NCBI RefSeq assembly: GCF_007474605.1 | Contig: NZ_VHKL01000021.1 | Location: 1 to 38,626, forward strand | Reading direction: 5' to 3' | Length of the DNA: 38,626 nt | From: Rhodoligotrophos appendicifer | GTDB taxonomy: Bacteria > Pseudomonadota > Alphaproteobacteria > Rhizobiales > Im1 | In this document: one piece after another, positions 8,133 through 15,877 of the stretch | Numbering within the stretch: position 1 is the first letter of the stretch | Layout of the letters: each line of letters starts with the position of its first letter | The notes under the pieces: model-generated | The model's database searches: none | Told to the model about the DNA's origin: nothing | The model's input: only the letters and a program-made list of their open reading frames with translations | Made by a program: the position numbers and the translations under genes

Positions 8133-9977
8133 ATGATCGAAATCTTCGGCATGCCGATCCAGGCTTTTTTCGGACAGGTCATGCTTGGCCTGATCAACGG
8201 CGCTTTCTATGCCACACTAAGCCTTGGCCTGGCGATCATCTTCGGCCTGCTGAACGTGATCAATTTCGCCCATGGCGTCCAATACATGATGGGCGCTTTT
8301 GCGGCTTGGCTACTGCTGAACTGGCTGGGTATCGACTACTGGGGGGCCTTAATCCTGGCGCCCCTGATCGTCGGCGGCATCGGCATGGCGATCGAACGAC
8401 TCTTCATTTCACGAACCTACAAACTAGACCATCTTTACGGTCTGCTACTGACCTATGGCATCGCACTCCTGATCGAGGGTGTGTTCCATATGACTTTCGG
8501 TACCTCGGGCGTGTCCTATGAAGTTCCGGAGCTGTTAACCGGCGGGCGAAACCTGGGATTTATGTTCCTCCCCAATTACCGTCTCTGGGTCATTCTGGTC
8601 TCGCTCGGAGTCTGTATCGCAACTTGGTTCATTATCGAGAGGACTGCGCTGGGTGTTAATTTGCGGGCGGCGTCGGAAAACTCCACCCTCACCGAAGCCT
8701 TCGGCATCAATGTTCCCAGACTGATTACCCTTACGTATGGGTTCGGCGTCGCGTTGGCCGCCTTCGCAGGGGTCCTTGCGACACCGATTTATTCCATCAA
8801 TCCGAACATGGGCTCCGATCTCGTGATCATCGCCTTCGCGGTAGTGGTGATCGGCGGCATGGGCTCAATCCTGGGCGCCATTGTCGGGGGGTTCGGCTTG
8901 GGGCTGATTGAGGGCCTCACCAAGACCTTCTATCCGGAGGCCTCCGCTATGGTGGTCTTCGTCGCCATGGCCATCGTACTGCTCCTCAAGCCGGCTCGCT
9001 TCACAATTGCCACCGTGGCTGAGGGGATTCCCGGGGACAACCCGCGCATCGCTCAAAAAGTGCATCTTATAATGTTCGCCTTGACGGTGGCGATCTTGAT
9101 CGTTGCACCGTTCCTCTTCTATCCGGTGCTGGTCATGAAGGCGCTCTGCTACGCGCTATTCGCAAGCGCTTTTGCCTTCCTGCTCGCCTATAGCGGGCTC
9201 CTGTCGTTCGGCCATGCCGCCTATTTCGGTATCGCCAGCTACATGACCGCCTACGGGGCCAAGCATCTCGGATTTTCGCCGGAGCTTGCGATCGTCGCCG
9301 GCGTCTTGGTGGCAATCGTTCTCGGTGCCGTTCTCGGTGCGATCGCCATTCGCCGACAGGGTATTTACTTCTCCATGATCACGCTTGCGCTCGCACAGAT
9401 GGTTTATTTCATCTGTCTCCAGGCAGAGGGGATCACAGGCGGCGAGGACGGTATCCAGGCAGTGCCGCGCGGCACCCTATTCGGAATTTTCTCGCTCAAT
9501 GACGACATGTCGCTCTATGTCGTCGTAGCCATCGTCTTCCTCGCGGCGATGCTATTCTTGTATCGGGTCATGAACTCGCCCTTCGGCCATGTCGCCCGTG
9601 CCATCCGGGGCAACGAGGCCCGGGCCATTTCTCTCGGCTATAAGGCAAACCGGCACAAGCTTCTCGTATTCATCATCTCGGCCGGTCTCGCGGGGCTGGC
9701 CGGCTCAATGAAGGCAATCGTCTTCCAGCTCGCATCCCTAAATGACGTACATTGGTCGATGTCAGGTGATGCTGTCCTGATGACGCTCGTAGGCGGCGTG
9801 GGCACATTGTCTGGGCCGGTGATCGGCGGCATCTTCGTAGTCTGGATGCAATACTTCCTCGCCGGAATCGGCTCCTGGCTGCTGATTGTCAAGGGCGCGA
9901 TCTTCATCCTCTGCGTGTTGCTGTTCCGGAGTGGGCTCATTGGCACACTGGCGAAGCGGCTACGGCTGCCCCTTTAG
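8133..9977 (+). CDS. Fused LivH-LivM ABC transporter permease
   Basis: A 614-residue membrane protein in which both permeases of a branched-chain-amino-acid-type importer are joined. Residues about 1-290 are LivH (GLAIIFGLLNVINFAHG near the start, AFAVVVIGGMGSILGAIVGG later). Residues about 320-610 are LivM (YSGLLSFGHAAYFGIASYMTAYGA, GRAIRGNEARA-like loop, MTLVGGVGTLSGPVIGG). Each half carries its own EAA-like cytoplasmic loop. Separate LivH and LivM are about 290-330 residues each, so the length equals a full fusion. GAGGGAGG lies nine bases before the ATG. It works with the ATPase just upstream and the divergent binding protein. Confidence 0.93.
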   Translation: MIEIFGMPIQAFFGQVMLGLINGAFYATLSLGLAIIFGLLNVINFAHGVQYMMGAFAAWLLLNWLGIDYWGALILAPLIVGGIGMAIERLFISRTYKLDHLYGLLLTYGIALLIEGVFHMTFGTSGVSYEVPELLTGGRNLGFMFLPNYRLWVILVSLGVCIATWFIIERTALGVNLRAASENSTLTEAFGINVPRLITLTYGFGVALAAFAGVLATPIYSINPNMGSDLVIIAFAVVVIGGMGSILGAIVGGFGLGLIEGLTKTFYPEASAMVVFVAMAIVLLLKPARFTIATVAEGIPGDNPRIAQKVHLIMFALTVAILIVAPFLFYPVLVMKALCYALFASAFAFLLAYSGLLSFGHAAYFGIASYMTAYGAKHLGFSPELAIVAGVLVAIVLGAVLGAIAIRRQGIYFSMITLALAQMVYFICLQAEGITGGEDGIQAVPRGTLFGIFSLNDDMSLYVVVAIVFLAAMLFLYRVMNSPFGHVARAIRGNEARAISLGYKANRHKLLVFIISAGLAGLAGSMKAIVFQLASLNDVHWSMSGDAVLMTLVGGVGTLSGPVIGGIFVVWMQYFLAGIGSWLLIVKGAIFILCVLLFRSGLIGTLAKRLRLPL

Positions 9978-10025
9978 GTGCGGTCACGCGGCTACCTTTG
10001 CATTTCAACACTAGGAAGCGCGAAA

Positions 10026-11099
10026 TTGAAGAACACCATTCTAATCGTCGGAGCTTTGGGAACAGTCGGTCGCGCCGCGCTGGAATATTTTGAAACCTTG
10101 CCAGACTGGAACGTGGTCGGTGTCTCGCGCCGAAGCCCCGACTTCGCCACACAGGCGCGTTGGGTCTCGGCCGATCTTCGCGATGCAGATGATGTCAAAG
10201 CCAAATTAGGTTCCATGCGAGACATCACCCACATCGCCTACGCCGCGGTCTTCGAGAAAGCCGATGTGACTAAAGGGTGGGCGGAGGCTGATCACGCGGA
10301 AATAAATCTTGGCATGCTGCGCAATCTCGTAACAACCGTCGAGAAGGCTTCACCCAAGCTCCAACACATCAGTGTGTTGCAGGGAACTAAGGCCTACGGG
10401 GCCCATCTCGGACCATTCCGCATGCCCGCCCGCGAATCCGACCCACGCTATATGCCGCCGAATTTTTATTACGACCAGATGGATTGGCTTGCCGAATTCC
10501 AGACCGGCAAGGATTGGACCTGGACGATTTTTCGGCCTCAGATCGTCTGCGGCTTGGCACTGGGAAGCCCGCTCAACGTTGTCACCGCGATAGGCGTATT
10601 CGCCGCCATTTCTCGCGAGTTTGGAATGCCTCTGCGCTATCCCGGCGGACCGGAGAAAATCGGCGAAGCCACCGATGCGAGGCTTATCGCCAAGGCAATG
10701 GAATGGGCGGCCTCAAGCCCGTCGGCAGCGAATGAAGTGTTCAATGTCGCCAATGGCGACATCTATATCTGGCAGAATCTCTGGCCCGCCATTGCGCAAT
10801 TGTTCCGTATGGAGCATGCACCGCCAAACCCGTTCTCGCTGGCCCGGATCATGCCGCAGAATGAGGCGATCTGGGACCGAATCGTAGAGCGGCACTCTCT
10901 CGCTCGTAACAGCTACAAATCCGTCGTCCCGTCCTGGCAATTCGCGGATTATCTTCTCGGTTACGGCCAACGGCCCAATCCGCATCATGTGAGCACAATC
11001 AAGATCCGCAAAGCGGGATTCCATGAGTGCGTCGATACCGAAGAGATGTTCCTCGGGCTGTTGGCGGAATTGCAACGCCGCCGTGTCTTGCCCGATTGA
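10026..11099 (+). CDS. PRISE-like enone reductase (progesterone 5-beta-reductase/iridoid synthase family)
   Basis: An atypical SDR of about 357 residues. The dinucleotide motif GALGTVGRA is at the N-terminus. The family-specific catalytic region is clear: LQGTKAYG supplies the Lys (about residue 122) and NFYYDQMDWL the Tyr (about 149), matching the 'TGxKxY' and 'NFYYxxED' motifs of progesterone 5-beta-reductase and iridoid synthase. These enzymes reduce the C=C bond of enones or enals with NADPH. The second acidic position of the motif is changed (MD for ED). The open frame starts at GTG 9978, but TTG 10026 has AGGAAG seven bases upstream and begins right before the Rossmann strand, so it is preferred. 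Position after the importer suggests a dedicated catabolic role. Confidence 0.82.
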   Translation: MKNTILIVGALGTVGRAALEYFETLPDWNVVGVSRRSPDFATQARWVSADLRDADDVKAKLGSMRDITHIAYAAVFEKADVTKGWAEADHAEINLGMLRNLVTTVEKASPKLQHISVLQGTKAYGAHLGPFRMPARESDPRYMPPNFYYDQMDWLAEFQTGKDWTWTIFRPQIVCGLALGSPLNVVTAIGVFAAISREFGMPLRYPGGPEKIGEATDARLIAKAMEWAASSPSAANEVFNVANGDIYIWQNLWPAIAQLFRMEHAPPNPFSLARIMPQNEAIWDRIVERHSLARNSYKSVVPSWQFADYLLGYGQRPNPHHVSTIKIRKAGFHECVDTEEMFLGLLAELQRRRVLPD

Positions 11100-11161
11100 C
11101 AGAGCGAGTCCTGCTCTGCAGACTCAGGTCCACATACTGTTCGACTTGCAGAGTGTTGTTC

Positions 11162-11962
11162 GTGGCAAAAATCGTCAGAAGTTCGTCGGGTGCAACTGAG
11201 ACCGAGGGGGGGTCACAGAACCTATCCTCGGCGATGACAGTCTTGTCGACTCTTGACTACCTCGGAGGCGCCCGCAGCCGAAGGCTCCCTGAAATCATCA
11301 CCTTCCTGGGCCGACCAAAATCAACGGTCCTCCGCCTTTTGGAAACCCTGGTCCGCAGCGGCTTTGCGAGACGAGTTGGACCGGGCGAATATTCAGTGAC
11401 GGTGAAGTTGTGGCGACTAGGCTGTCAGGCGATCAACGAGACCGATCTCAAAGCTCTCATTTTGCCCGCGATCAGGAAGATGTCCATGGAGACGGAGGAA
11501 TCCGGCCTCTATGCGGTCTATGAGGACGGGTATTCTGTCTTCGTTGAAAAAATCGACAGCCCGCAGCCCGTTGCAGCGAGTGTGACAATCGGAAGTCGCG
11601 CTCCAGCTTACGCGACCGCGACAGGCAAATCCATGCTTGCCTACCAATCGACCGAAGAGATCGAGCGAGTGCTGCGCGCGGCGCAGGTCTGTTCTCCGCG
11701 CACCGTCATCGATTACGCCAACCTGCAGATCCAACTCGCACTGGTTCGCGAGAGGCGGCTTGCTTTTTCGTCCGGCGAGTGGCGCGAGGATATCGCTGGA
11801 GCAGCAGCACCAGTCTTTAACCGCTTCGGCGACGTAATCGGCGCCATCGGCATTTCCTGCCCAAGAAGCCGTATGGATCAACGAATGGAGTCGCTTGGAA
11901 GGATCGTGCATACCACGGCGCAGGAACTGTCGGCGAGCCTTGGAGCCCCCGTCTCCAGTTGA
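11162..11962 (+). CDS. IclR-family transcriptional regulator
   Basis: About 266 residues. The N-terminal winged helix spans about residues 20-80 (AMTVLSTLDYLGG, GRPKSTVLRLLETLVRSGF). The C-terminal IclR effector domain contains APAYATATGKSMLAY, the usual 'RxPlhxTAxGKaxLA' segment, and AGAAAPVFNRFGDVIGAIGIS near the end. The frame is open back to 11027 inside the PRISE gene. GTG 11162 is chosen because it gives normal family length, though its ribosome site is weak. It lies after the PRISE gene and before a GNAT protein and the BKACE promoter, so it is a candidate regulator of the AATGAGA-containing promoter at 12564-12602. Confidence 0.88.
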   Translation: MAKIVRSSSGATETEGGSQNLSSAMTVLSTLDYLGGARSRRLPEIITFLGRPKSTVLRLLETLVRSGFARRVGPGEYSVTVKLWRLGCQAINETDLKALILPAIRKMSMETEESGLYAVYEDGYSVFVEKIDSPQPVAASVTIGSRAPAYATATGKSMLAYQSTEEIERVLRAAQVCSPRTVIDYANLQIQLALVRERRLAFSSGEWREDIAGAAAPVFNRFGDVIGAIGISCPRSRMDQRMESLGRIVHTTAQELSASLGAPVSS

Positions 11963-11976
11963 CGAGGAGTAAGGGT

Positions 11977-12540
11977 ATGGGTCTCAGAACCTTGGTTACA
12001 TTTCTGGAGATGACCCAGCCGCCTTCTTCCTATCGGAAGAAACCACCGCTTCCTAATCTCAAACTCGATTTCGGTTACCCGCTCTCGCCGGATGCCTATG
12101 TCCGTTTAGTCGATGGTGTCGGAAGGGCATTTCACTGGGTTGACACGTTGCGCCTGCCCCGGTCTGCACTTCATTCTCGGATTGATGATCCCGACAGAAC
12201 GATGGGGATCGTGAAAATCGATTGTTATCCTGCTGGCTTGTTCGAGATCGCTCCTGTCGGAGCTGATGAGATCGAGATCGTCTATCTCGGTCTGATGCCG
12301 CATGCGACCGGCTCCGGATTGGGAAAATGGCTTCTGGACTCGGCGTTGCAAGCGGCTTGGACAAAACGGCCAAGGTCGGTTGTCGTCCGAACTTGTACAC
12401 TTGACCATCCGGCGGCCCTACCCCTCTACCTCAAAGCTGGTTTCAGAGCGGTCGGGCAGCAGTGGGATACCGTGGAACCGCTCACCAGTGCCGAAATTCG
12501 CGCGTGTCCCTTCCCCTTAAACGATGAACAAAATCGTTGA
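11977..12540 (+). CDS. GNAT-family N-acetyltransferase
   Basis: About 187 residues. The acetyl-CoA-binding signature is in the centre (IVYLGLMPHATGSGLGKWLL, with the R/Q-x-x-G-x-G/A variant HATGSGLG). It is followed by the typical C-terminal 'DHPAALPLYLKAGFRAVG' segment. It would transfer an acetyl group from acetyl-CoA to an unknown amine. ATG 11977 has GAGGAG seven bases upstream and is preferred over the TTG at 11959 that overlaps the IclR stop. Its place in the catabolic set is unclear. It might modify an amine product or detoxify, but nothing in the sequence decides this. Confidence 0.85.
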   Translation: MGLRTLVTFLEMTQPPSSYRKKPPLPNLKLDFGYPLSPDAYVRLVDGVGRAFHWVDTLRLPRSALHSRIDDPDRTMGIVKIDCYPAGLFEIAPVGADEIEIVYLGLMPHATGSGLGKWLLDSALQAAWTKRPRSVVVRTCTLDHPAALPLYLKAGFRAVGQQWDTVEPLTSAEIRACPFPLNDEQNR

Positions 12541-12563
12541 CTCTCACCGATGGCGCCCCCTAC

Positions 12564-12602
12564 TCTCATTGAAAATGAGACCTTGGTCCATATAATGAGA
12601 CC
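12564..12602 (+). promoter_or_regulatory. Sigma-70-like promoter with embedded AATGAGA repeats
   Basis: TTGAAA at 12569-12574 and TATAAT at 12591-12596 are 16 nt apart, a near-consensus promoter for the BKACE gene. The nonamer AATGAGACC occurs at 12574-12582 and 12594-12602, exactly 20 bp apart. An inverted copy, TCTCATT (12564-12570), forms a 7-bp palindrome with the first. A short palindrome GACC-TT-GGTC (12579-12588) fills the spacer. Repressor binding here would cover the -35 and -10. The upstream IclR protein is the nearest candidate. Confidence 0.65.
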
Positions 12603-12623
12603 ATTGCATAGGGAGTGTTACGA

Positions 12624-13559
12624 ATGTCGGAGCGTGGTGACCGGAGCCGGTTTCAAATCGAAGAGAGAAATGTCTTCTGGCCGGTTCACAGGGAGCCAAA
12701 GTCCCCGCCACCAGAACCGCTAATGATAATGGTGGCGCCAACCGGGGGCTCAATCACGCGCCACCAAAATCCAAACCAGCCCTATCTGCCTGAGGAAATC
12801 CTCAAAGAGGTGAAAGCGTCCTACGATGCCGGCGCTCAGATCCATCATTTTCATGTTCGCGATGCCCAGGGCTTTGGCAGCGAGCGCATGGAGGACTATC
12901 AAAAACTCCATGACCTCGTGACGGCTGCGTGCCCTGGCATGAGTACGTCGTTAAACCTCACGCGTCCGCTGGACAACGACAGTGTCGAGGAGCGGTTCAC
13001 ATTAGAGAAGTTGCCATTCGGTACGACGGTCGTTGTGAATGTGGGCTCGATGAATGTCGGGCCGAAAGTCTTCGTGAACTCGGAGCAGTTCATCATTGAT
13101 GCCTGCCTGTTTTTAGAAGAACGCGGACTTAAACCGGAACTCGCTTGCTACAATCAGCGCATGCTGATCGATGTCAGTGAAATCCTGATCGCGAAGGGGG
13201 CGATCAAACCGCCCTATTTCATCAATCTTTGCCTCGGCATCCACAGTGCCACACCGGCAACCATCGAGAACCTGCTGTCGATGGTGAATCTGATGCCCGA
13301 GGGCGCGCGTTGGGTGATCAGCCCAGGCGGCCGCAACTGGCTGACCGTCAATGCCATGGCGATCGCTCTCGGTGGTCATGTCCGGGTCGGGATGGAGGAC
13401 ATGGTTCACTACTACAAACATTCCGACGAGATCATCGATAGCTGCGCTACCTGCGTGCATAAGATGGTTCAGATCGCCGAGGCCTTCGGCCGGCCGCTGG
13501 CAACGTTGGAAGAAACACGCGAGATGCTGAGCGTTCCGGGCTTCGTGCGCAACCAGTAG
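12624..13559 (+). CDS. Beta-keto acid cleavage enzyme (BKACE, DUF849)
   Basis: About 311 residues. BKACE enzymes cleave a beta-keto acid with acetyl-CoA to give acetoacetate and a shortened acyl-CoA. The Zn-binding motif HHFHVRD is present (His about 75 and 77), along with the opening IMVAPTGG and the C-terminal VRVGMED that carries the third metal-ligand Glu (about 258). FINLCLGIHSATPATIENLL and ISPGGRNWLTVNAMAI also fit the TIM barrel. ATG 12624 has AGGGAG eight bases upstream; a GTG at 12615 is an alternative. Substrates in this family range from 3-keto-5-aminohexanoate to dehydrocarnitine, so the specific beta-keto acid cannot be read off. It is followed after 10 nt by the OYE-type reductase, probably in one operon. 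Confidence 0.92.
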   Translation: MSERGDRSRFQIEERNVFWPVHREPKSPPPEPLMIMVAPTGGSITRHQNPNQPYLPEEILKEVKASYDAGAQIHHFHVRDAQGFGSERMEDYQKLHDLVTAACPGMSTSLNLTRPLDNDSVEERFTLEKLPFGTTVVVNVGSMNVGPKVFVNSEQFIIDACLFLEERGLKPELACYNQRMLIDVSEILIAKGAIKPPYFINLCLGIHSATPATIENLLSMVNLMPEGARWVISPGGRNWLTVNAMAIALGGHVRVGMEDMVHYYKHSDEIIDSCATCVHKMVQIAEAFGRPLATLEETREMLSVPGFVRNQ

Positions 13560-13569
13560 GAGCAGGTGT

Positions 13570-15471
13570 ATGGGCCTGATACACGAGCCGGGCCGCATCG
13601 GATCGTTGACCGTTCCCCGACGCTCGGTCTTCCCTGCGATGCTGATGAACTACTGCAGCGATCGGGGCGAGGTGACCGAGCGCCTTATCGGCTTTTATCG
13701 CCGGCTTGCCCGCGGAGGCTTCGGCCTCATTGTCACGGAGTGCATCTTCCCACAATTCAAAGGCGGCATCGCCACGCGTGGCCTCGCGCTCTATGACGAC
13801 CGCTTCATTCCAGGCTTCCGACGGCTCGCGGCCGCTGTCCATGAAGAAGGTGCTTTGCTCGGGGCCCAAATCTTCTTCGACGGCGCAGGACGAACCTTTG
13901 CGTCCGAGGAGACAGTATCGATTGGACCCAGCGACCTCACGCCATGGAACGGCCCTTTCATGCGGCCCATGAGACATGACGATCTCGAAATCATGACTGC
14001 AGACTTCGCCGCAGCCTCCCGCCGCGCCATCGCTTGTGGTGCCGATCTTATCGAATTGCATATGGGCCATGGACATCTGCTCGGCCGCTTCGCCTCTCCC
14101 TATTGGAACCGTCGGGAGGATGAGTTCGGCGGCTTGACAGATGCTCGCATGCGTTTTCCTCTGATGGTGCTGGCCGCTGTTCGCGACGCGGTCGGAGACC
14201 AAGTGCCCATCACCGCACGTTTCTGCCTTAGTGAGCAGATCGAAGGCGGCATTGAACTGCCGGAAGCAATTGCTATCGGCAAAATCCTCAAGCGGGCCGG
14301 ACTGGACGCCATCCACACCAGTGTCGGGACCGGAACCAGCCCAAAGGGGCTAGCCAGCATCTTCCCCACGAGCTTCGCGGCGGAAGCGCCCTTCGCGCGG
14401 TGGGCAGCGGAGTTCAAGCGCGACGTCGGAATCACAACAATCTTTGCCGGCAAGGTAACGTCGCATGGCACTGCAGAGAGGCTTCTGGCCGAGGGTGCGG
14501 CCGATTTTATCAGCGTCGGCCGTGCCGCCTTGGCTGATCCGGATTGGCCCAGCCGCACCCCTGATCAGACGGTCCCTTGTATCGGCTGCAATCAAGGCTG
14601 CACCGATAGTCTGATCTCAAGAAAAGAAATCGTTTGTACAGTGAACCCTAGCCTCGGCTTCGAGGCAGAATTCGCGAGCGTGGTGGCCGCGAAGGGTCAA
14701 CCCCGCTACGGCGTTATCGGAGCGGGTCCCGCCGGCATCACGTGCGCTCTTGCGCTCTCCGACCGCGGCGCATCCGTAACGCTCTATGACACGGCAGAAG
14801 AGATTGGTGGCCTGTATCGCTACTGCGAGAAAATTCCCGGAAAGGAGCAATACGGTCGCTACATGACGTGGCTTCAAGAGCGAGTGCAATCGTCGAGTAT
14901 CGTTCTCAAACTTGGACCAGATGCTATCTCAGCAGAGGAGGATGCAGCCGGTTTCGACCAACTTTTCTGGGCTGGAGGTTCTGTTCCTAAGCAATGGCCG
15001 TCCGAGGACCTTTCAATCCCGGTAATCGATGGGTGGGAGTTTTTAGATGCTCCCGAACTGTTACAGGGACCGCGCCACGTAGTCGTGGTCGGAGCAGGAC
15101 AGATCGGCTGCGATGCAGCGATCTGGTTGGCGAATATTGGCCACTCGGTCATCCTCTGTGATCGGGATGATGATCCGCTCGGAGCTTTTAGGGCCCGTCG
15201 CTTCGATTATGAACGTGCGTTACTGGGCAGGATGGTAACTCTTCACCCATCGACCGAGGTTGTGGCAAAGGGCGGAGACACGATCCTTCTGAAAGATTGC
15301 CACGAGGTGTCGGAGCAGTCCACCGACATCATCATAACCGCAGTCGGACGGCTCAGCCGAACACGGCCCGTCTTCGCAACCCAGGCTATCGCCATTGGAG
15401 ATGCAGCCCGCGTCGGCACAGCACTTGAGGCGATCCGGCAAGGGACTTTTCACGGAGCATTCACAGTCTGA
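13570..15471 (+). CDS. Old Yellow Enzyme-type FMN/4Fe-4S/FAD oxidoreductase (dienoyl-CoA reductase/TMADH family)
   Basis: A 633-residue multi-domain flavoenzyme. Residues about 1-330 form the FMN TIM barrel. The iron-sulfur cluster motif is C-x2-C-x3-C-x11-C (Cys 336, 339, 343, 355). Residues about 380-630 are FAD/NAD-binding with GAGPAG and GAGQIG loops. Family members reduce C=C bonds of enoyl compounds or oxidatively demethylate amines (trimethylamine, dimethylglycine, stachydrine). In the active-site loop, H164-M-G-H167-G-H169, the position normally held by the proton-donating Tyr (HxxHGY in YqjM, HxxNGY in OYE1) is His. The usual His in the 'QLxHxGR' strand is also absent (QIFFDGAGR). 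The pair with BKACE could act in ring cleavage or in carnitine/betaine-like catabolism. Confidence 0.9.
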   Translation: MGLIHEPGRIGSLTVPRRSVFPAMLMNYCSDRGEVTERLIGFYRRLARGGFGLIVTECIFPQFKGGIATRGLALYDDRFIPGFRRLAAAVHEEGALLGAQIFFDGAGRTFASEETVSIGPSDLTPWNGPFMRPMRHDDLEIMTADFAAASRRAIACGADLIELHMGHGHLLGRFASPYWNRREDEFGGLTDARMRFPLMVLAAVRDAVGDQVPITARFCLSEQIEGGIELPEAIAIGKILKRAGLDAIHTSVGTGTSPKGLASIFPTSFAAEAPFARWAAEFKRDVGITTIFAGKVTSHGTAERLLAEGAADFISVGRAALADPDWPSRTPDQTVPCIGCNQGCTDSLISRKEIVCTVNPSLGFEAEFASVVAAKGQPRYGVIGAGPAGITCALALSDRGASVTLYDTAEEIGGLYRYCEKIPGKEQYGRYMTWLQERVQSSSIVLKLGPDAISAEEDAAGFDQLFWAGGSVPKQWPSEDLSIPVIDGWEFLDAPELLQGPRHVVVVGAGQIGCDAAIWLANIGHSVILCDRDDDPLGAFRARRFDYERALLGRMVTLHPSTEVVAKGGDTILLKDCHEVSEQSTDIIITAVGRLSRTRPVFATQAIAIGDAARVGTALEAIRQGTFHGAFTV

Positions 15472-15730
15472 AGCAGCTCCATCCCCCTCGCGTATGTCGC
15501 TCCAATCGAGAACTTCCATCGTCGGGCGCCAAAAAGATTAAGAAGCCTTTTCCGAATGAACCCGGGCTTGTCCAACGGCCTCAATATTGCGCGGGGAGAA
15601 AAATGGCGTCGTCAGCAGGGCTAATGAAACTCTGCAGTCAGAAGCGGCTGGTGTGAGTAGCCGCCTACGGACTAAGCTGGCGGGCCATCCTATGACCGCA
15701 TCCAGCACCCGAAAGCCTATGGATCGAATT

Positions 15731-15844
15731 TTGTCGACAATCTCCATATGAAGAGACTTCCAAGGGCTGGTTTGGGTATTATTTATTGACGAAAAATGTG
15801 TCAGCGCACCGAACATGCGCGGTTGACACGTATAATTGTCGACA
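15731..15844. promoter_or_regulatory. Gene-free control region with two TTGTCGACA palindromes
   Basis: The stretch 15472-15877 has no convincing gene. It contains the perfect palindrome TTGTCGACAA at 15731-15740 and a second copy of its core, TTGTCGACA, at 15836-15844, just upstream of the GntR gene. TTGACA (15823-15828) and TATAAT (15831-15836) sit next to the second copy but are only 2 nt apart, so they cannot form one promoter. TTGACA with a weak TAGCTT 17 nt downstream is possible. The duplicated palindrome is a likely GntR operator. An open frame on the minus strand here (15538-15864) looks like no family I recognise. Confidence 0.45.
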
Positions 15845-15877
15845 TTAGCTTGAACATTATCCATAAGGGATTACGAT

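Noticed and set aside
8003-8521. 172-codon frame starting with an ATGA overlap at the end of livG, where livF is expected
   Set aside because: The translation has no Walker or signature motifs and most of it lies in another frame of the permease gene. It is a shadow, not a livF.
13447-14316. Long minus-strand frame (289 codons) opposite the BKACE and OYE genes
   Set aside because: It is antisense to two well-supported genes with clear motifs. Its translation has the irregular composition of a shadow frame.
15823-15836. TTGACA and TATAAT read as one promoter before the second GntR gene
   Set aside because: They are only 2 nt apart, far from the needed 16-18 nt spacing.
15538-15864. 108-codon open frame on the minus strand in the gap before the second GntR gene
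   Set aside because: Its translation matches no family I know, it has no clear ribosome site, and it spans the palindromes that look like regulatory DNA. A decayed gene is possible but cannot be supported.
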